Positions 33,191 through 42,209 are shown, counted from the stretch's first letter. The stretch is 64,000 nt of DNA from Geosporobacter ferrireducens (GCF_001750685.1 NZ_CP017269.1:372001-436000), one strand, 5' to 3'. The notes: generated by a model from the letters alone, not told the origin. Numbers and translations: made by a program.

Positions 33191-34186
33191 TTATCCTTCT
33201 ATAAACTGTTCAAGATTAAACTCTTTTTCTGAATCCACTTTCCCTTTAATATTACAATAAAATGTAAGAATTGCCAATGCAAATAATAGAAGGGCCATAA
33301 TATTATAGTAATTTGAATAAGGCGTAAACCGAGACCAAAGCAGTAGAAAAAAAGCTAGCACCACATATCGTGTGGCCTTTGATTTTGATAATAGCGCATC
33401 TCTATAAGCCGCCATTTTTCGTTCCCTTTTCTCAATTCTGTCAAAGATATATTTATCCATTTCTTGGTCTGTAGGAAAAAGTCCTGCTTTATCAATAATT
33501 TTAAGCAGTTTTTCTTTTTCTATTAATATAAGTTTCTGTTCAATGTTTCTCTCTATAAAATCATAACACTCTTTCGTAAAGTCTGTCGTCACAATCATAA
33601 TTCCTTTTTTAAAACCTTTTTTTCTTAATCGCTCACTATAGCGCTCTAATTCTTTTAGCTGTGTATTCTCATCATAGCGATTCATTTTGAAAAGTGCAGG
33701 AAGATTTGTTTCATTGTATTTAAACAGATAATAGATTTCCTTATCCTCATTCTTTTCCTCTGTTAAGCGCTGAAATCCTACGTTTTCAAATACTTGACAA
33801 ATAAATGAATGAATTTCTTCCGGTTTTTTTCCCATTAATTCTTTATATACTCTTTGACTTGCTAGATATTTACGTCTTTGGTTAATAATTTCCGTGATTT
33901 TTTTATTTCTAATACGAATATCTATAATATGAAATAAACTTGTCAACAAAATAGACAATAACACCGCTGTAAATAGCTGCTTACTCATAATCAGGAAAAA
34001 CAACAGGCCTGAAAAAAAAACGATGATACGGCTTCCTATATAATCAAATATTTTACCCAAACTGCTTCTACCATCTGTTTTTCTTTCTACATAATATTTT
34101 TTTAACTTTTTATTCGTTCTGTTTTGATGAATGTGAATCTTTAATTGCTTCATAAAATATTTTGTTACTTCATTATACTTATTCAT
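33191..34186 (-). CDS. Membrane protein with a degenerate restriction-endonuclease-like (Mrr-type) domain
   Basis: 331 aa. Two hydrophobic hairpins (about 53-90 and 276-312) flank a cytoplasmic domain of about 180 residues. That domain resembles Mrr_cat: HSFICQVFENVGFQRL, an ALFKMNRYDE strand, and KKGFKKGIMIVTTDFTKECY followed by KLILIEKEKLLKII. The usual D...(E/Q)xK catalytic set is not visible (a lone K in LFK), so it may be a binding rather than cutting module. Function unknown. SD GGAGG precedes the ATG. Identification is from the fold pattern and is tentative. Confidence 0.5.
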   Translation of the reverse strand: MNKYNEVTKYFMKQLKIHIHQNRTNKKLKKYYVERKTDGRSSLGKIFDYIGSRIIVFFSGLLFFLIMSKQLFTAVLLSILLTSLFHIIDIRIRNKKITEIINQRRKYLASQRVYKELMGKKPEEIHSFICQVFENVGFQRLTEEKNEDKEIYYLFKYNETNLPALFKMNRYDENTQLKELERYSERLRKKGFKKGIMIVTTDFTKECYDFIERNIEQKLILIEKEKLLKIIDKAGLFPTDQEMDKYIFDRIEKRERKMAAYRDALLSKSKATRYVVLAFFLLLWSRFTPYSNYYNIMALLLFALAILTFYCNIKGKVDSEKEFNLEQFIEG

Positions 34187-34318
34187 TTGACTACCTCCAT
34201 CCGTTATATATTACAATTTTTTCCGATTTATATAAAATATATTCGATTGTTTGTTCATAACGTAAGGGAGATATGGCAATAATATTGACAATAAGATATA
34301 TTATGGGAGGCTCACTAC

Positions 34319-34834
34319 GTGAAAATTGCTGACTTACCTGATGATACTCGATTAGAACTCCACAATCATATGAAACGTATTATTCGTAAATATTATAAAG
34401 GCCTAAAAAATGGCTCTCTAAAATACGAATCTTTTATTGATAAAATGTTTTCGATAAAAACACAACCCCAGTGGCTCAAAAACTACCCTAATCTAGAGAA
34501 AGATTTAGATTTTCGAGACTCTTTGATTCAATATATTAAAAATATAACAAATGGATATATTCAAATGGAACAACAAAATAAACTGAATGTAAATCACAAG
34601 CATAAAGTACTCTCTGAACGACCATCCGAAAAAGCGGCCCAGAAGGATATGTTGACCTTACAAGATAGACAGGAACTCAAGAAAATTCTTCATGACAATG
34701 GATACACCCTATCGATTCCTTCAAAGTTTTTAACTGCTTCAGAAGCATCTTACCTAAAGGAATATATTCAGGAAGGAATTTCTGTACCGCTTGGTTGGGA
34801 AAAAATACTAAATTATATAAAAAAGAGCACATAG
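34319..34834 (+). CDS. Conserved hypothetical protein
   Basis: 171 aa, starting at GTG with GGGAGG upstream. Highly charged, helical (HNHMKRIIRKYYKGLKNGSL; KTQPQWLKNYPNLEKDLDF), no membrane segment. The C-terminal part (LTLQDRQELKKILHDNGYTL ... YLKEYIQEGISVPLGWEKIL) looks like a small separate helical domain after a polar linker at about 80-115. I do not recognise the family. It is divergent from the membrane REase-like gene, with 132 bases between, and convergent with the rubredoxin-like gene. Confidence 0.65.
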   Translation: MKIADLPDDTRLELHNHMKRIIRKYYKGLKNGSLKYESFIDKMFSIKTQPQWLKNYPNLEKDLDFRDSLIQYIKNITNGYIQMEQQNKLNVNHKHKVLSERPSEKAAQKDMLTLQDRQELKKILHDNGYTLSIPSKFLTASEASYLKEYIQEGISVPLGWEKILNYIKKST

Positions 34835-34844
34835 TGTGCTCTTT
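34822..34844. terminator. Bidirectional terminator
   Basis: AAAGAGCACA and TGTGCTCTTT form a perfect 10-base stem whose 3-base loop is the TAG stop codon of the plus-strand gene. U tracts occur on both strands (UUUCU on plus, UUUUUU on minus), serving both convergent genes. Confidence 0.85.
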
Positions 34845-34847
34845 CTG

Positions 34848-35189
34848 CTATTCTGCTCCCCATTTGCCTTTTTTCATATGAATTTCTAATTCAGCAACAA
34901 TCATTTTTCTTAAGAAAATGGCTTGCTCCTTCGCCTTGTTAAATATCGCTACACATCCGGGATCTAAATCATCCTCTATTCCCGCTTCAGCGATATCTTC
35001 AACTTCCTGCAGGACATTATATAATTCCATATGCAGCGTATTGGAAAACTCTGAGCGTACAACCTTTGTAGTAGCTTCTTCATTTAATTCAGCAAATTTT
35101 TCTTTTGGTGCGCCGCACTTAGGACATTTATCCGGTGCATCATCTCCAGTATGTATATAGTTACAGACCTCACATTTAAATAATTTCAT
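34848..35189 (-). CDS. Rubredoxin-like domain protein with C-terminal helical region
   Basis: 113 aa. The N-terminus is a rubrerythrin-type rubredoxin domain with Cys pairs CEVC (about 5-8) and CPKCGAP (about 22-28), which would bind one iron. The C-terminal 70 residues form helices with EVEDIAEAG and many Glu/His residues ([22 protein letters not shown] and [12 protein letters not shown]). No complete ferritin-like di-iron ligand set is apparent. Probably an oxidative-stress or electron-transfer protein; exact activity unknown. Confidence 0.75.
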   Translation of the reverse strand: MKLFKCEVCNYIHTGDDAPDKCPKCGAPKEKFAELNEEATTKVVRSEFSNTLHMELYNVLQEVEDIAEAGIEDDLDPGCVAIFNKAKEQAIFLRKMIVAELEIHMKKGKWGAE

Positions 35190-35267
35190 ACTACATCATC
35201 CTCTCTACATAAATTTACATGGTTACATCCTATAGATATCCCTTCGTAAGCTCTTTTAAACATATTT

Positions 35268-35528
35268 TTACCGAATGGCATCCACTCTATTTATAATCTC
35301 ATCTTCTTCTAATTCATCTGCATTGAGCATAACGACATACTGATTATTTAAAAGAATTCTAGAACTAGTTATTTCTGGCGGGGTTTGATACCCAACCTGC
35401 TCAGAATAAATCATGGCATCAATAGGTTCGCTTGTCCCATTAAAATCAGTAACATAATACCCTTTATTCCTTAATTTATTTGCAATACTATCTAAACCAC
35501 TTTGCACTGCCACAACCTTACCTAACAT
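35268..35528 (-). CDS. YkuS/UPF0180 family protein
   Basis: 86 aa. Matches the UPF0180 plan: start with GKVVAVQSGLDSIANKLRNK, middle YYVTDFNGTSEPIDAMIYSE and an acidic end. Function unknown; common in Bacilli and Clostridia. SD GGGGAGG lies before the ATG. It stands alone between the rubredoxin-like gene and a 57-aa gene. Confidence 0.85.
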   Translation of the reverse strand: MLGKVVAVQSGLDSIANKLRNKGYYVTDFNGTSEPIDAMIYSEQVGYQTPPEITSSRILLNNQYVVMLNADELEEDEIINRVDAIR

Positions 35529-35603
35529 ACTACGTACCTCCCCAAAATATCTTTTTTTAATATTTTTCTCAATTTTTTCTAAGATATACTTTGGGGTTGG
35601 ATT

Positions 35604-35653
35604 TTAAAAAAAGAACCTCTTTGAAAATTACATACATTCCAAAGAAGGTTCTT
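35604..35653 (-). terminator. Terminator of the 57-aa gene
   Basis: AAGAACCTCTTTG (35611-35623) pairs with CAAAGAAGGTTCTT (35640-35653) with one bulge; on the minus strand a run of seven U follows. Confidence 0.82.
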
Positions 35654-35693
35654 CTAAATCAATGTTTTTTCTATAAAATTTTCAATTACAAAT

Positions 35694-35867
35694 CTATCCC
35701 ATGGCTCGTTCTAATTTATCAAGGTGTTGAAGAGGAAACATCCTCAACAGTTCTTTAAATTGATCAACCGTTAATCCTTGGGTTGTTGTGTATATTTGTA
35801 TTTTTTCGTCCACATTTGCATTTCTAAATCGCTCTTTAATCATCTCAAAGTTTCCGTTTTGTCCCAT
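35694..35867 (-). CDS. Small hypothetical protein, 57 aa
   Basis: Encodes 57 residues starting MGQNGNFEMIKERFRNANVD and ending LRMFPLQHLDKLERAMG. SD GGAGTGAGG is just upstream and a strong terminator downstream, so it is a genuine stand-alone gene. Soluble, helical, mixed charge. The second half (GLTVDQFKELLRMFP) looks like a helix-turn-helix-sized helical pair. I do not recognise the family. Confidence 0.65.
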   Translation of the reverse strand: MGQNGNFEMIKERFRNANVDEKIQIYTTTQGLTVDQFKELLRMFPLQHLDKLERAMG

Positions 35868-35989
35868 AACCTCACTCCTATAATCATCAGTAATAGACTA
35901 CATTATTAGTATAGGAAATGGATTAAAAATTTATTCTAGAATCCCCACTGTTTATTAAACAGTTTTATTTAATCGAATATAATATCAAT

Positions 35990-36529
35990 CTATTTCTCAT
36001 AGACCTCTTTTTTAAGAATAGCTATATAAGGCAAATTCCTATATTGTTCAGCATAATCAATTCCATAACCAACGATAAACTCATCAGGAATATCAAAGCC
36101 TTTATAATCTACTTTGATGTCTGCCTTTCTCCTCTCAGGTTTATCTAACAATGTACAAATTTTGAAGCTTCTAGGTTTTCTTGAAAGCAAATTATGATAC
36201 AAATAATCCAGCGTTAATCCTGTATCAATAATATCTTCTATAATTAACACGTCTTTATCTTCAATACTATGGTCCAAATCTTTAATAATTTTAACAACAC
36301 CAGAACTCTCTGTAGATAATCCATAACTAGAAACTGCAATAAAGTCTATAGATAGAGGAATTTGAATTTTTCTCATCAAATCACTCATAAACACATTAGC
36401 ACCTTTTAAAACGCCAATCAGGAGAAGATCTTTTCCTTGATAATCTAAAGTGATTTGATCTCCTAGTTCATCTATTTTTTCTTTAATTTGATTTTCTGTA
36501 AATAATATTTCGCGAATGTTCTTTTCCAA
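35990..36529 (-). CDS. hpt: Hypoxanthine phosphoribosyltransferase
   Basis: Purine salvage: hypoxanthine or guanine plus PRPP to IMP or GMP. The PRPP-binding motif is VLIIEDIIDTGLTL (about 94-107 from the chosen start), with the base-binding KVDYKGFDIPDEFIVGYGID and the early VLKGANVFMSDL loop. About 179 aa from TTG at 36527-36529 (GAGGTG 6 bases upstream); the earlier GTG is within the SD. In Bacillus hprT neighbours ftsH/tilS, but here it is alone. Confidence 0.96.
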   Translation of the reverse strand: MEKNIREILFTENQIKEKIDELGDQITLDYQGKDLLLIGVLKGANVFMSDLMRKIQIPLSIDFIAVSSYGLSTESSGVVKIIKDLDHSIEDKDVLIIEDIIDTGLTLDYLYHNLLSRKPRSFKICTLLDKPERRKADIKVDYKGFDIPDEFIVGYGIDYAEQYRNLPYIAILKKEVYEK

Positions 36530-36631
36530 ATCCTTCACCTCTTACCGTTTATTAAAATAATTATAACATAGTTCATTTGTTTTTGTACGTTTTAAGAATC
36601 TATATCTTTTTTGTTCGTGTATTGTTTTCTG

Positions 36632-36655
36632 AAAAAACCATCTTTAAACAGATGG
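36632..36655 (-). terminator. Terminator of the cobalamin adenosyltransferase gene
   Basis: CCATCT (36638-36643) pairs with AGATGG (36650-36655), followed on the minus strand by six U. The stop codon (36644-36646) lies in the 6-base loop. Confidence 0.82.
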
Positions 36656-37183
36656 CTTTTCAAAATCCACATATTTCAATTCAGTCTCCAAATATCTTGC
36701 TAAAGCATAAATTACATCAGAGAGACGATTTACATACTTAATCAGCATTGCACTGACGGACTCTTCTCTATTTAATGTTAGGATGCGTCTCTCAGCCCTT
36801 CTGCATACAGTTCTGGCTACATGCAAGGATGCGCTAGCCTTGTTGCTTCCAGGTATAATAAACTTATCCATTTTATCAATTTTTGCGATATAAGCATCAA
36901 TAATCTTCTCTAAATCTTGAATATGTTTTTCTTGAATTTGTTCAGGAAATTTTTCTCGATCCTTTGTTGCCAATTCTCCGGCCACATCAAAAAGTTCTCT
37001 TTGAATACGGTACAGTATTTCAATAATTTCTTGATCCTCAACAAAATTACGGGCTAACCCTAAACAAGAATTTAGTTCATCTATCGTACCATAGCTTTCT
37101 ACCCGTAGACTATCCTTATATACCCGAGTATTATCGTAGAGACTCGTTTCACCCTTATCACCAGTTTTCGTATAAATCTTCAT
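36644..37183 (-). CDS. ATP:cob(I)alamin adenosyltransferase, PduO type
   Basis: Makes adenosylcobalamin from cob(I)alamin and ATP. The N-terminal TKTGDKGETSLYDNTRVYKD is the ATP-binding signature; the C-terminal VARTVCRRAERR and LIKYVNRLSDVIYALARYLE are the cobalamin-site helices (RxxxRRAER and NRLSD). 179 aa, trimeric five-helix bundle. No cobalamin-dependent enzyme is in the window, so it serves enzymes elsewhere. It follows the DUF1232 gene by 15 bases. Confidence 0.94.
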   Translation of the reverse strand: MKIYTKTGDKGETSLYDNTRVYKDSLRVESYGTIDELNSCLGLARNFVEDQEIIEILYRIQRELFDVAGELATKDREKFPEQIQEKHIQDLEKIIDAYIAKIDKMDKFIIPGSNKASASLHVARTVCRRAERRILTLNREESVSAMLIKYVNRLSDVIYALARYLETELKYVDFEKPSV

Positions 37184-37198
37184 GTCCTTATCCTCCTC

Positions 37199-37546
37199 TT
37201 ATTCGTCATCATCGATCCTATATTCTATGTCATGGATCATCTTATCTTTACTAAATTCTTTGCTATAAGGATTTTCTATGTAATAATCCAATTCGTCAGA
37301 AATCCTAGATAAAATATATCCGATAATTACTGCATCGTCAATAAGTCCAAAGGCTAGAAATACAGGAACAGGTATGAGATCAAAAGGATTGATGACATAT
37401 GCAAGACCCATAAAAACCATTATCTTCTTCCATATGGAAATCTTTGGATCTTTGATAAATTTAGGCAAAACGCCAATTCGCTTTATAAATCTGGCAGCAG
37501 ATAATAACATGCCTTTTTTATTGCGGGATTGCTTTTGTATGATCAT
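37199..37546 (-). CDS. YkvA family (DUF1232) membrane protein
   Basis: About 115 aa. The DUF1232 core is KIMVFMGLAYVINPFDLIPVPVFLAFGLIDD, with the diagnostic P-x-D-L-I-P motif and two short hydrophobic helices. Function unknown. I use the ATG at 37544-37546 because GGGAGGGGG lies directly upstream. Likely in an operon with the adenosyltransferase. Confidence 0.85.
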   Translation of the reverse strand: MIIQKQSRNKKGMLLSAARFIKRIGVLPKFIKDPKISIWKKIMVFMGLAYVINPFDLIPVPVFLAFGLIDDAVIIGYILSRISDELDYYIENPYSKEFSKDKMIHDIEYRIDDDE

Positions 37547-37683
37547 CGCCCCCTCCCAATACACTACTTTCTATTCTAAAGGATAGTATATGTTCTTTCA
37601 ACTCTTTTTATCAGCTTCCATAAAAGGGTCTATGGATTTATGTCCTGTTCTTTTTTAATGCCCATGAAAAAGGAGATGCATCT

Positions 37684-38412
37684 TTATTTCGATGCTTCCC
37701 CTGTTCCATGAGATTTTCCTAAATATGCTTCCTGTATAGAAGGATCTTTTGTTAGTTCCTTTGCATTGCCTTCTTTAATAATCTTTCCTTGCTCTAAAAC
37801 GTAAGCTTTATCTGCAATAGATAATGCTTTATAAGCATTTTGCTCTACCAGCAAGATGGTTTTATTCATTTTTTTAATATCTTCTATGATCTCAAAAATG
37901 GTTTTTACCAAGAGTGGCGCTAATCCCAGAGAAGGTTCATCTAGCAGAATCAAGTCTGGATTACTCATTAGACCTCTACCCATCGCCAGCATCTGCTGTT
38001 CGCCGCCGCTTAAGGTTCCTGCCATTTGGTTCATTCTTTCCTCTAATCGCGGAAATAGCTGATACACATTTTTTAAATCCTGAGCAATGCCTTCCTTGTC
38101 CTTGCGAAGATACGCTCCTATGATTAAATTATCCTTTACTGTAAGGTTTGCAAAGATTAGACGTCCTTCAGGCACCTGTGATATACCTGCTTCTACTATT
38201 TTATAGGGCATAGCAGGAAGGTCTTTTCCTCTATACTTTATACTTCCTTCTTTAGGCCTGATCACACCAGATATTGCATTCAACAGCGTAGATTTTCCAG
38301 CCCCATTAGCTCCAATAATAGATACAATTTGGCCTTTCTGTACCTCAATATCAATACCTCTTAAAGCATGAATACCTCCATAATAAACATTTAGATTCTC
38401 GACCTTTAGCAA
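37684..38412 (-). CDS. livF: Branched-chain amino-acid ABC transporter ATPase LivF
   Basis: One of two ATPases of the Liv transporter. Walker A GANGAGKSTLLNA (about 34-46), signature LSGGEQQMLAMGRGL, Walker B LILLDEPSLGLAP, H-loop region replaced by the LivF-type LLVEQNAYKAL. 242 aa. The start is TTG (SD GGAGGAAGTGAA). It overlaps livG by 7 bases and is the last gene of the livKHMGF operon. A small imperfect hairpin with a U tract at about 37665-37690 overlaps the stop. Confidence 0.95.
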   Translation of the reverse strand: MLKVENLNVYYGGIHALRGIDIEVQKGQIVSIIGANGAGKSTLLNAISGVIRPKEGSIKYRGKDLPAMPYKIVEAGISQVPEGRLIFANLTVKDNLIIGAYLRKDKEGIAQDLKNVYQLFPRLEERMNQMAGTLSGGEQQMLAMGRGLMSNPDLILLDEPSLGLAPLLVKTIFEIIEDIKKMNKTILLVEQNAYKALSIADKAYVLEQGKIIKEGNAKELTKDPSIQEAYLGKSHGTGEASK

Positions 38413-39179
38413 TTCACTTCCTCCTCCCCAAGATACGCCTCGATTACCTTTGGATTTTCCTGTATTTCTTGGGCAGTTCCTTCTGCTAGCTTTCTACCAA
38501 AATTTAGTACTGCAATTTTATCGCATACTCCCATAATCAAATCCATATGATGTTCAATCACGACCACAGTTAATTTGAACTGTTCACGAATTTGTCGGAT
38601 TAATTCCATTAGTTTTATGGTTTCATCTGGGTTCATTCCTGCAGCGGGTTCATCTAAAAGCAGAAGTTTCGGGTTCAATGCTAAAGCCCTTGCAATTTCT
38701 AACCTGCGCTGCAAACCGTAAGGCAGATTGGATGAAACGATATCCTTCCGATCTTTCAACTCCATAATTTCCATCAGTTCCTCTGCATGGTCATGAAGCA
38801 TCTTCTCTTCTTTTTTGAATCTATGTGTTCGAATAACGGCATCCAGTATGTTATAATTTGCATTATAGTGGCAAGCTGTTAATATATTCTCATAAGCCGT
38901 AAGCTTTTTGAAAAGCCTTATATTCTGAAAGGTTCTTGTAATGCCCATATCTGCAATCTGATAGGGTTGAAATTGGTCTATACGTTGATCTTGGAAAATA
39001 ATTTCCCCTTCTGATACTTTATAAATTCCTGTGATTAGATTAAAAATTGTTGTTTTTCCTGCTCCATTGGGCCCGATCAATCCAAATATAGAGCCTTTCT
39101 CAACCTGTATGCTTACATTGCCTACAGCCGTTAAGCCGCCAAATTGCTTTGTTACATTTTTCATCTCTAAAATATTCAT
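38406..39179 (-). CDS. livG: Branched-chain amino-acid ABC transporter ATPase LivG
   Basis: Walker A GPNGAGKTTIFNLITG (about 36-51), signature SNLPYGLQRRLEIARAL, Walker B LLLLDEPAAGMNPDE, and VVIEHHMDLIMGVCD (H-loop His). The Y-G-x-x-R-x-L-E-I-A-R form of the signature and the AAGMN segment are typical of LivG. 257 aa. It overlaps livM by 4 bases (ATGA). Confidence 0.96.
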   Translation of the reverse strand: MNILEMKNVTKQFGGLTAVGNVSIQVEKGSIFGLIGPNGAGKTTIFNLITGIYKVSEGEIIFQDQRIDQFQPYQIADMGITRTFQNIRLFKKLTAYENILTACHYNANYNILDAVIRTHRFKKEEKMLHDHAEELMEIMELKDRKDIVSSNLPYGLQRRLEIARALALNPKLLLLDEPAAGMNPDETIKLMELIRQIREQFKLTVVVIEHHMDLIMGVCDKIAVLNFGRKLAEGTAQEIQENPKVIEAYLGEEEVNC

Positions 39180-40072
39180 GACTGATCTCCTCCTGCTGAT
39201 GTTTTTTCTTTAGATTTAAGACCAATCTGAGAGAAGAATCTTTTGATATTTCTAAAAGTTAATTCATATCCACCCATTAATCCCTGTGGTCTGGTAATCA
39301 TAATAAATATTACTGCAAGTCCATATACCACCAGTCTCCACTTTGCAAAGCTTCTCAACAGTTCAGGGAGTGCAGTTAGTACAATCGCTCCTAGCGCACT
39401 GCCAGAAATGCTGCCTAATCCGCCAAAAATTACCATAATCGTCAACTCTGTTGACTTTGCCATCTGAAACATCTTAGGCTGCAAGAAACCTAGATAATGG
39501 GCTAACATCCCCCCTGCAATACCAGCATACATGGCACTGATTGCTAAAGAGATCATTTTATACCGAAATACATTAATACCGATGATTTGCGAAGCCATCT
39601 CTTCTTCCCGGATGGCAATAAAATTTCTCCCATGCCTTGATCGAATTAGATTTGCCATCACAATAATCGCAATAATGTTAATTACAATTACATTGACGAG
39701 AGAAGTCTTTAAAGGTATTCCAGGCCAGCCTCGCGCCCCGCCAAAATATTGTACATTATCTAGAATCAAACGTATGGCTTCTCCTAAACCTAACGTAGCA
39801 ATACAAAAGTAATCTCCTTTTAGATTTAAAGTAAGTCTTCCAATGAGTAAGCTTAGCAAGGCAGCAGCGCTCCCGCCAATCAAAAGAGCAAAAACAAAGG
39901 GTATTTTAAAATTTACAGTCATCATAGCTGTTACATATGCACCAATCGCCATAAAGCCTGCATGACCAAAGGAAAACAGTCCTGTAAAACCTGTCAGGAG
40001 TGAAAGACCTAATACTGCTAAGAGATAAATACCTGATAAGATCAAGATTCCTTGTACATAAAACCAATCCAT
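39176..40072 (-). CDS. livM: Branched-chain amino-acid ABC transporter permease LivM
   Basis: 298-aa permease with eight or nine hydrophobic helices. Family motifs: LSLLTGFTGLFSFGHAGFMAIGAYV near the start and AIREEEMASQIIGINVFRYK (the cytoplasmic loop that contacts the ATPases). It forms the membrane pore with LivH. Eleven bases separate it from livH. Confidence 0.95.
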   Translation of the reverse strand: MDWFYVQGILILSGIYLLAVLGLSLLTGFTGLFSFGHAGFMAIGAYVTAMMTVNFKIPFVFALLIGGSAAALLSLLIGRLTLNLKGDYFCIATLGLGEAIRLILDNVQYFGGARGWPGIPLKTSLVNVIVINIIAIIVMANLIRSRHGRNFIAIREEEMASQIIGINVFRYKMISLAISAMYAGIAGGMLAHYLGFLQPKMFQMAKSTELTIMVIFGGLGSISGSALGAIVLTALPELLRSFAKWRLVVYGLAVIFIMITRPQGLMGGYELTFRNIKRFFSQIGLKSKEKTSAGGDQS

Positions 40073-40083
40073 GCTGCCACCTC

Positions 40084-40962
40084 CTATGCCTTATCTTCAG
40101 TCATTTTGCCCATAAGCCCCATAGGACGGACAATTAATATAAAAATTAGCAATGCAAAGGCAATCAGGTCTCTATATTGGGAAGATAGATATCCAGAGGT
40201 TAATGTTTCTATAATTCCTAATAACACCGAGCCAATCACTGCTCCTTGAAGACTTCCCAACCCGCCAAAAACAGCAGCGATAAAGGACTTTATAGTAATA
40301 AATCCAATTTGAGGATATACCGTATACTTCATACCAAAAAGTACCCCTGCAATCCCTCCTAAAAAGCCGCCTAATCCAAACACTATGAAAATGATTTTAT
40401 CTGTGTTCACGCCCATTAAAGCACTGGCTCTCATGTTATAAGCTGTTGCCCGAATGGCCATTCCTATTTTTGTTTTTTCGATGATATAGACAAGCAAAGT
40501 CAAACTAATCCCTGATATAATAAACATCATCATATCCAATCGTCCAATGGACAAAGATCCAAATGTAAATGGCTGGGGCGATAAAATCCGCGGGTATGTT
40601 TTAAAAGTAGGTCCAATAGTGGCAATGACGATATTTTCTAAAAAGATAGAAGCTCCCATAGCCGATATAATAAAATATAAAAATGGAGCACTACGTTTTC
40701 TTAAAGGCCTATAAGCAATCCGCTCAATAACCAAGGCCAATGCACCTGCCCCTATGGCTGCAAGGGCAAAAGCTGGCACAAAAGGAAGCTCATAGAGTGT
40801 TAACAGAAAAAAACCAAAATATGAACCTAGCATAATTACGCCTCCATGGGCAAAATTACTGAAGTTCATAATACTATAAACAAGAGAATAGCCTACTGCC
40901 ATCAATGCATAAACACTGCCGATTGACAAGCCGTTGATGATTTGTTGCATAAAAGCAGACAT
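40084..40962 (-). CDS. livH: Branched-chain amino-acid ABC transporter permease LivH
   Basis: 292-aa permease; N-terminal INGLSIGSVYALMAVGYSLVYSIMNFSNFAHGG is the LivH hallmark, and the coupling loop is AIRATAYNMRASALMGVNTDKI. Helices are distributed as usual for the BPD_transp_2 family. It follows livK after a 62-base gap containing a hairpin. Confidence 0.95.
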   Translation of the reverse strand: MSAFMQQIINGLSIGSVYALMAVGYSLVYSIMNFSNFAHGGVIMLGSYFGFFLLTLYELPFVPAFALAAIGAGALALVIERIAYRPLRKRSAPFLYFIISAMGASIFLENIVIATIGPTFKTYPRILSPQPFTFGSLSIGRLDMMMFIISGISLTLLVYIIEKTKIGMAIRATAYNMRASALMGVNTDKIIFIVFGLGGFLGGIAGVLFGMKYTVYPQIGFITIKSFIAAVFGGLGSLQGAVIGSVLLGIIETLTSGYLSSQYRDLIAFALLIFILIVRPMGLMGKMTEDKA

Positions 40963-40996
40963 GAAAAGTCCTCCTTCGCTTTGCCCTTTATTATAG

Positions 40997-41018
40997 AAGA
41001 GAGGGAAAACCCTCTCTT
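40997..41018 (-). terminator. livK-livH intergenic hairpin (attenuating or mRNA-stabilising)
   Basis: AAGAGAGGG and CCCTCTCTT form a perfect 9-base stem with an AAAA loop. A hairpin in this place is common after binding-protein genes and raises the abundance of the binding-protein message relative to downstream permeases. The minus-strand U tract is weak, so leaky termination or stabilisation is the likely role. Confidence 0.6.
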
Positions 41019-41024
41019 TTATAA

Positions 41025-42209
41025 TTATTTAGCAGAGTATTTTTGTTGGAAAACGTATTCCCCATCTACAATCTTTATGATCGCAGCATCCTTACCTTCT
41101 GGATTATGGGTATCTTTACTGATTGTGATTTGTCCTGTAATCCCTTTAACACTGGCTGTTTCTAAAGCGTCCCGAATCGCTACAGAGTCTAGACTATTTG
41201 CATTATTTACAGCTGCTTCAAGTAATTTAACTGCATCATATGCTAAGTAGCCGTTCAACTCTACTGGTGAGTTATACTTTGTTCTATAAGCAGCTTTAAA
41301 ATCTTGCACATCCGGATCTTCAAAATCTAAGTGATTTACAAAATAGCTGCCTTCAACAGCATCTTTCGCCATTTCTAACAATACATCTGAAGGCCATCCA
41401 TCGCCACCCATTAGTACTGCATCAATGCCAAGTTCTCTTGCTTGATTTGCGCTTAATGCAACTTCTTTAAAGAAATATGGCATAAAGATTACTTCTGGCT
41501 TAGCTTCCTTAATCTTACTTAGCTGAGGTCTAAAATCAACATCACCAAACTTAAATGCTTCTTTGGCAACAATTTGTCCGCCTTTCTCAACAAAGTATTT
41601 TTCGAAGAACTCTGTTAGTCCTTGAGAATAATCATCGGCTACATCGTATAAGATTGCAGCTTTCTTAAATCCGAGTACTTCTGTTGCATATCCTGCAGCA
41701 ACAGCCCCTTGATATGGATCAATAAAGCATACTCTAAAGTTAAATGGCTTTACCTTATCATCTACAACGGTAACCTTTGGATTCGTAGCAACAGTAGCGA
41801 TATCAGCAACCTTCATTTCTTCTAGTACTGACGAAACCGCTATCGCCTGACCACTGGCATTGGGACCGATGATCGCAACAACTTTATCCTGTGCGGTTAA
41901 GCGCTTCACTGCATTTACCGCCTCAGTAGCATCGCCTCGGGTGTCATATCCTACGACTTCAACTTTTTTGCCTAACAAACCACCCTTCTCATTGATTTCC
42001 TCGAACATCATTTTCACAGTATTTAATTCACATTGTCCCCATACAGCTTGGTCTCCAGATAAAGATCCGATCCAACCAACCTTGACAATTTCCTGGGCAG
42101 CTTCACCGCCTGCAGCTGGCGTATCTTGGGTCTTTGGTGCACAACCGCCAAGAACTAAAGCAAAGATCAAAAAAGCTGTTAAAACCAAATAACTTGTTTT
42201 CTTTTTCAT
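41025..42209 (-). CDS. livK: Branched-chain amino-acid ABC transporter substrate-binding lipoprotein
   Basis: Extracellular type I periplasmic-binding-protein fold lipoprotein that captures the substrate. Signal peptide with lipobox LVLGGCAPK (Cys about 23); mature part begins with VKVGWIGSLSGDQAVWGQ, then GYDTRGDATEAVNAVKRLTAQDKVVAIIGPNASGQA and AILYDVADDYSQGLTEFF. 394 aa. First gene of the operon. Exact ligand (Leu/Ile/Val or another amide/amino acid) cannot be told from sequence alone. Confidence 0.93.
   Translation of the reverse strand: MKKKTSYLVLTAFLIFALVLGGCAPKTQDTPAAGGEAAQEIVKVGWIGSLSGDQAVWGQCELNTVKMMFEEINEKGGLLGKKVEVVGYDTRGDATEAVNAVKRLTAQDKVVAIIGPNASGQAIAVSSVLEEMKVADIATVATNPKVTVVDDKVKPFNFRVCFIDPYQGAVAAGYATEVLGFKKAAILYDVADDYSQGLTEFFEKYFVEKGGQIVAKEAFKFGDVDFRPQLSKIKEAKPEVIFMPYFFKEVALSANQARELGIDAVLMGGDGWPSDVLLEMAKDAVEGSYFVNHLDFEDPDVQDFKAAYRTKYNSPVELNGYLAYDAVKLLEAAVNNANSLDSVAIRDALETASVKGITGQITISKDTHNPEGKDAAIIKIVDGEYVFQQKYSAK

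Noticed and set aside
35935..35965. ACTGTTT-ATT-AAACAGT hairpin with UUUU on the plus strand, downstream of hpt.
   Set aside because: It points the wrong way for the minus-strand hpt gene and no plus-strand gene ends there; too short and AT-rich to call.
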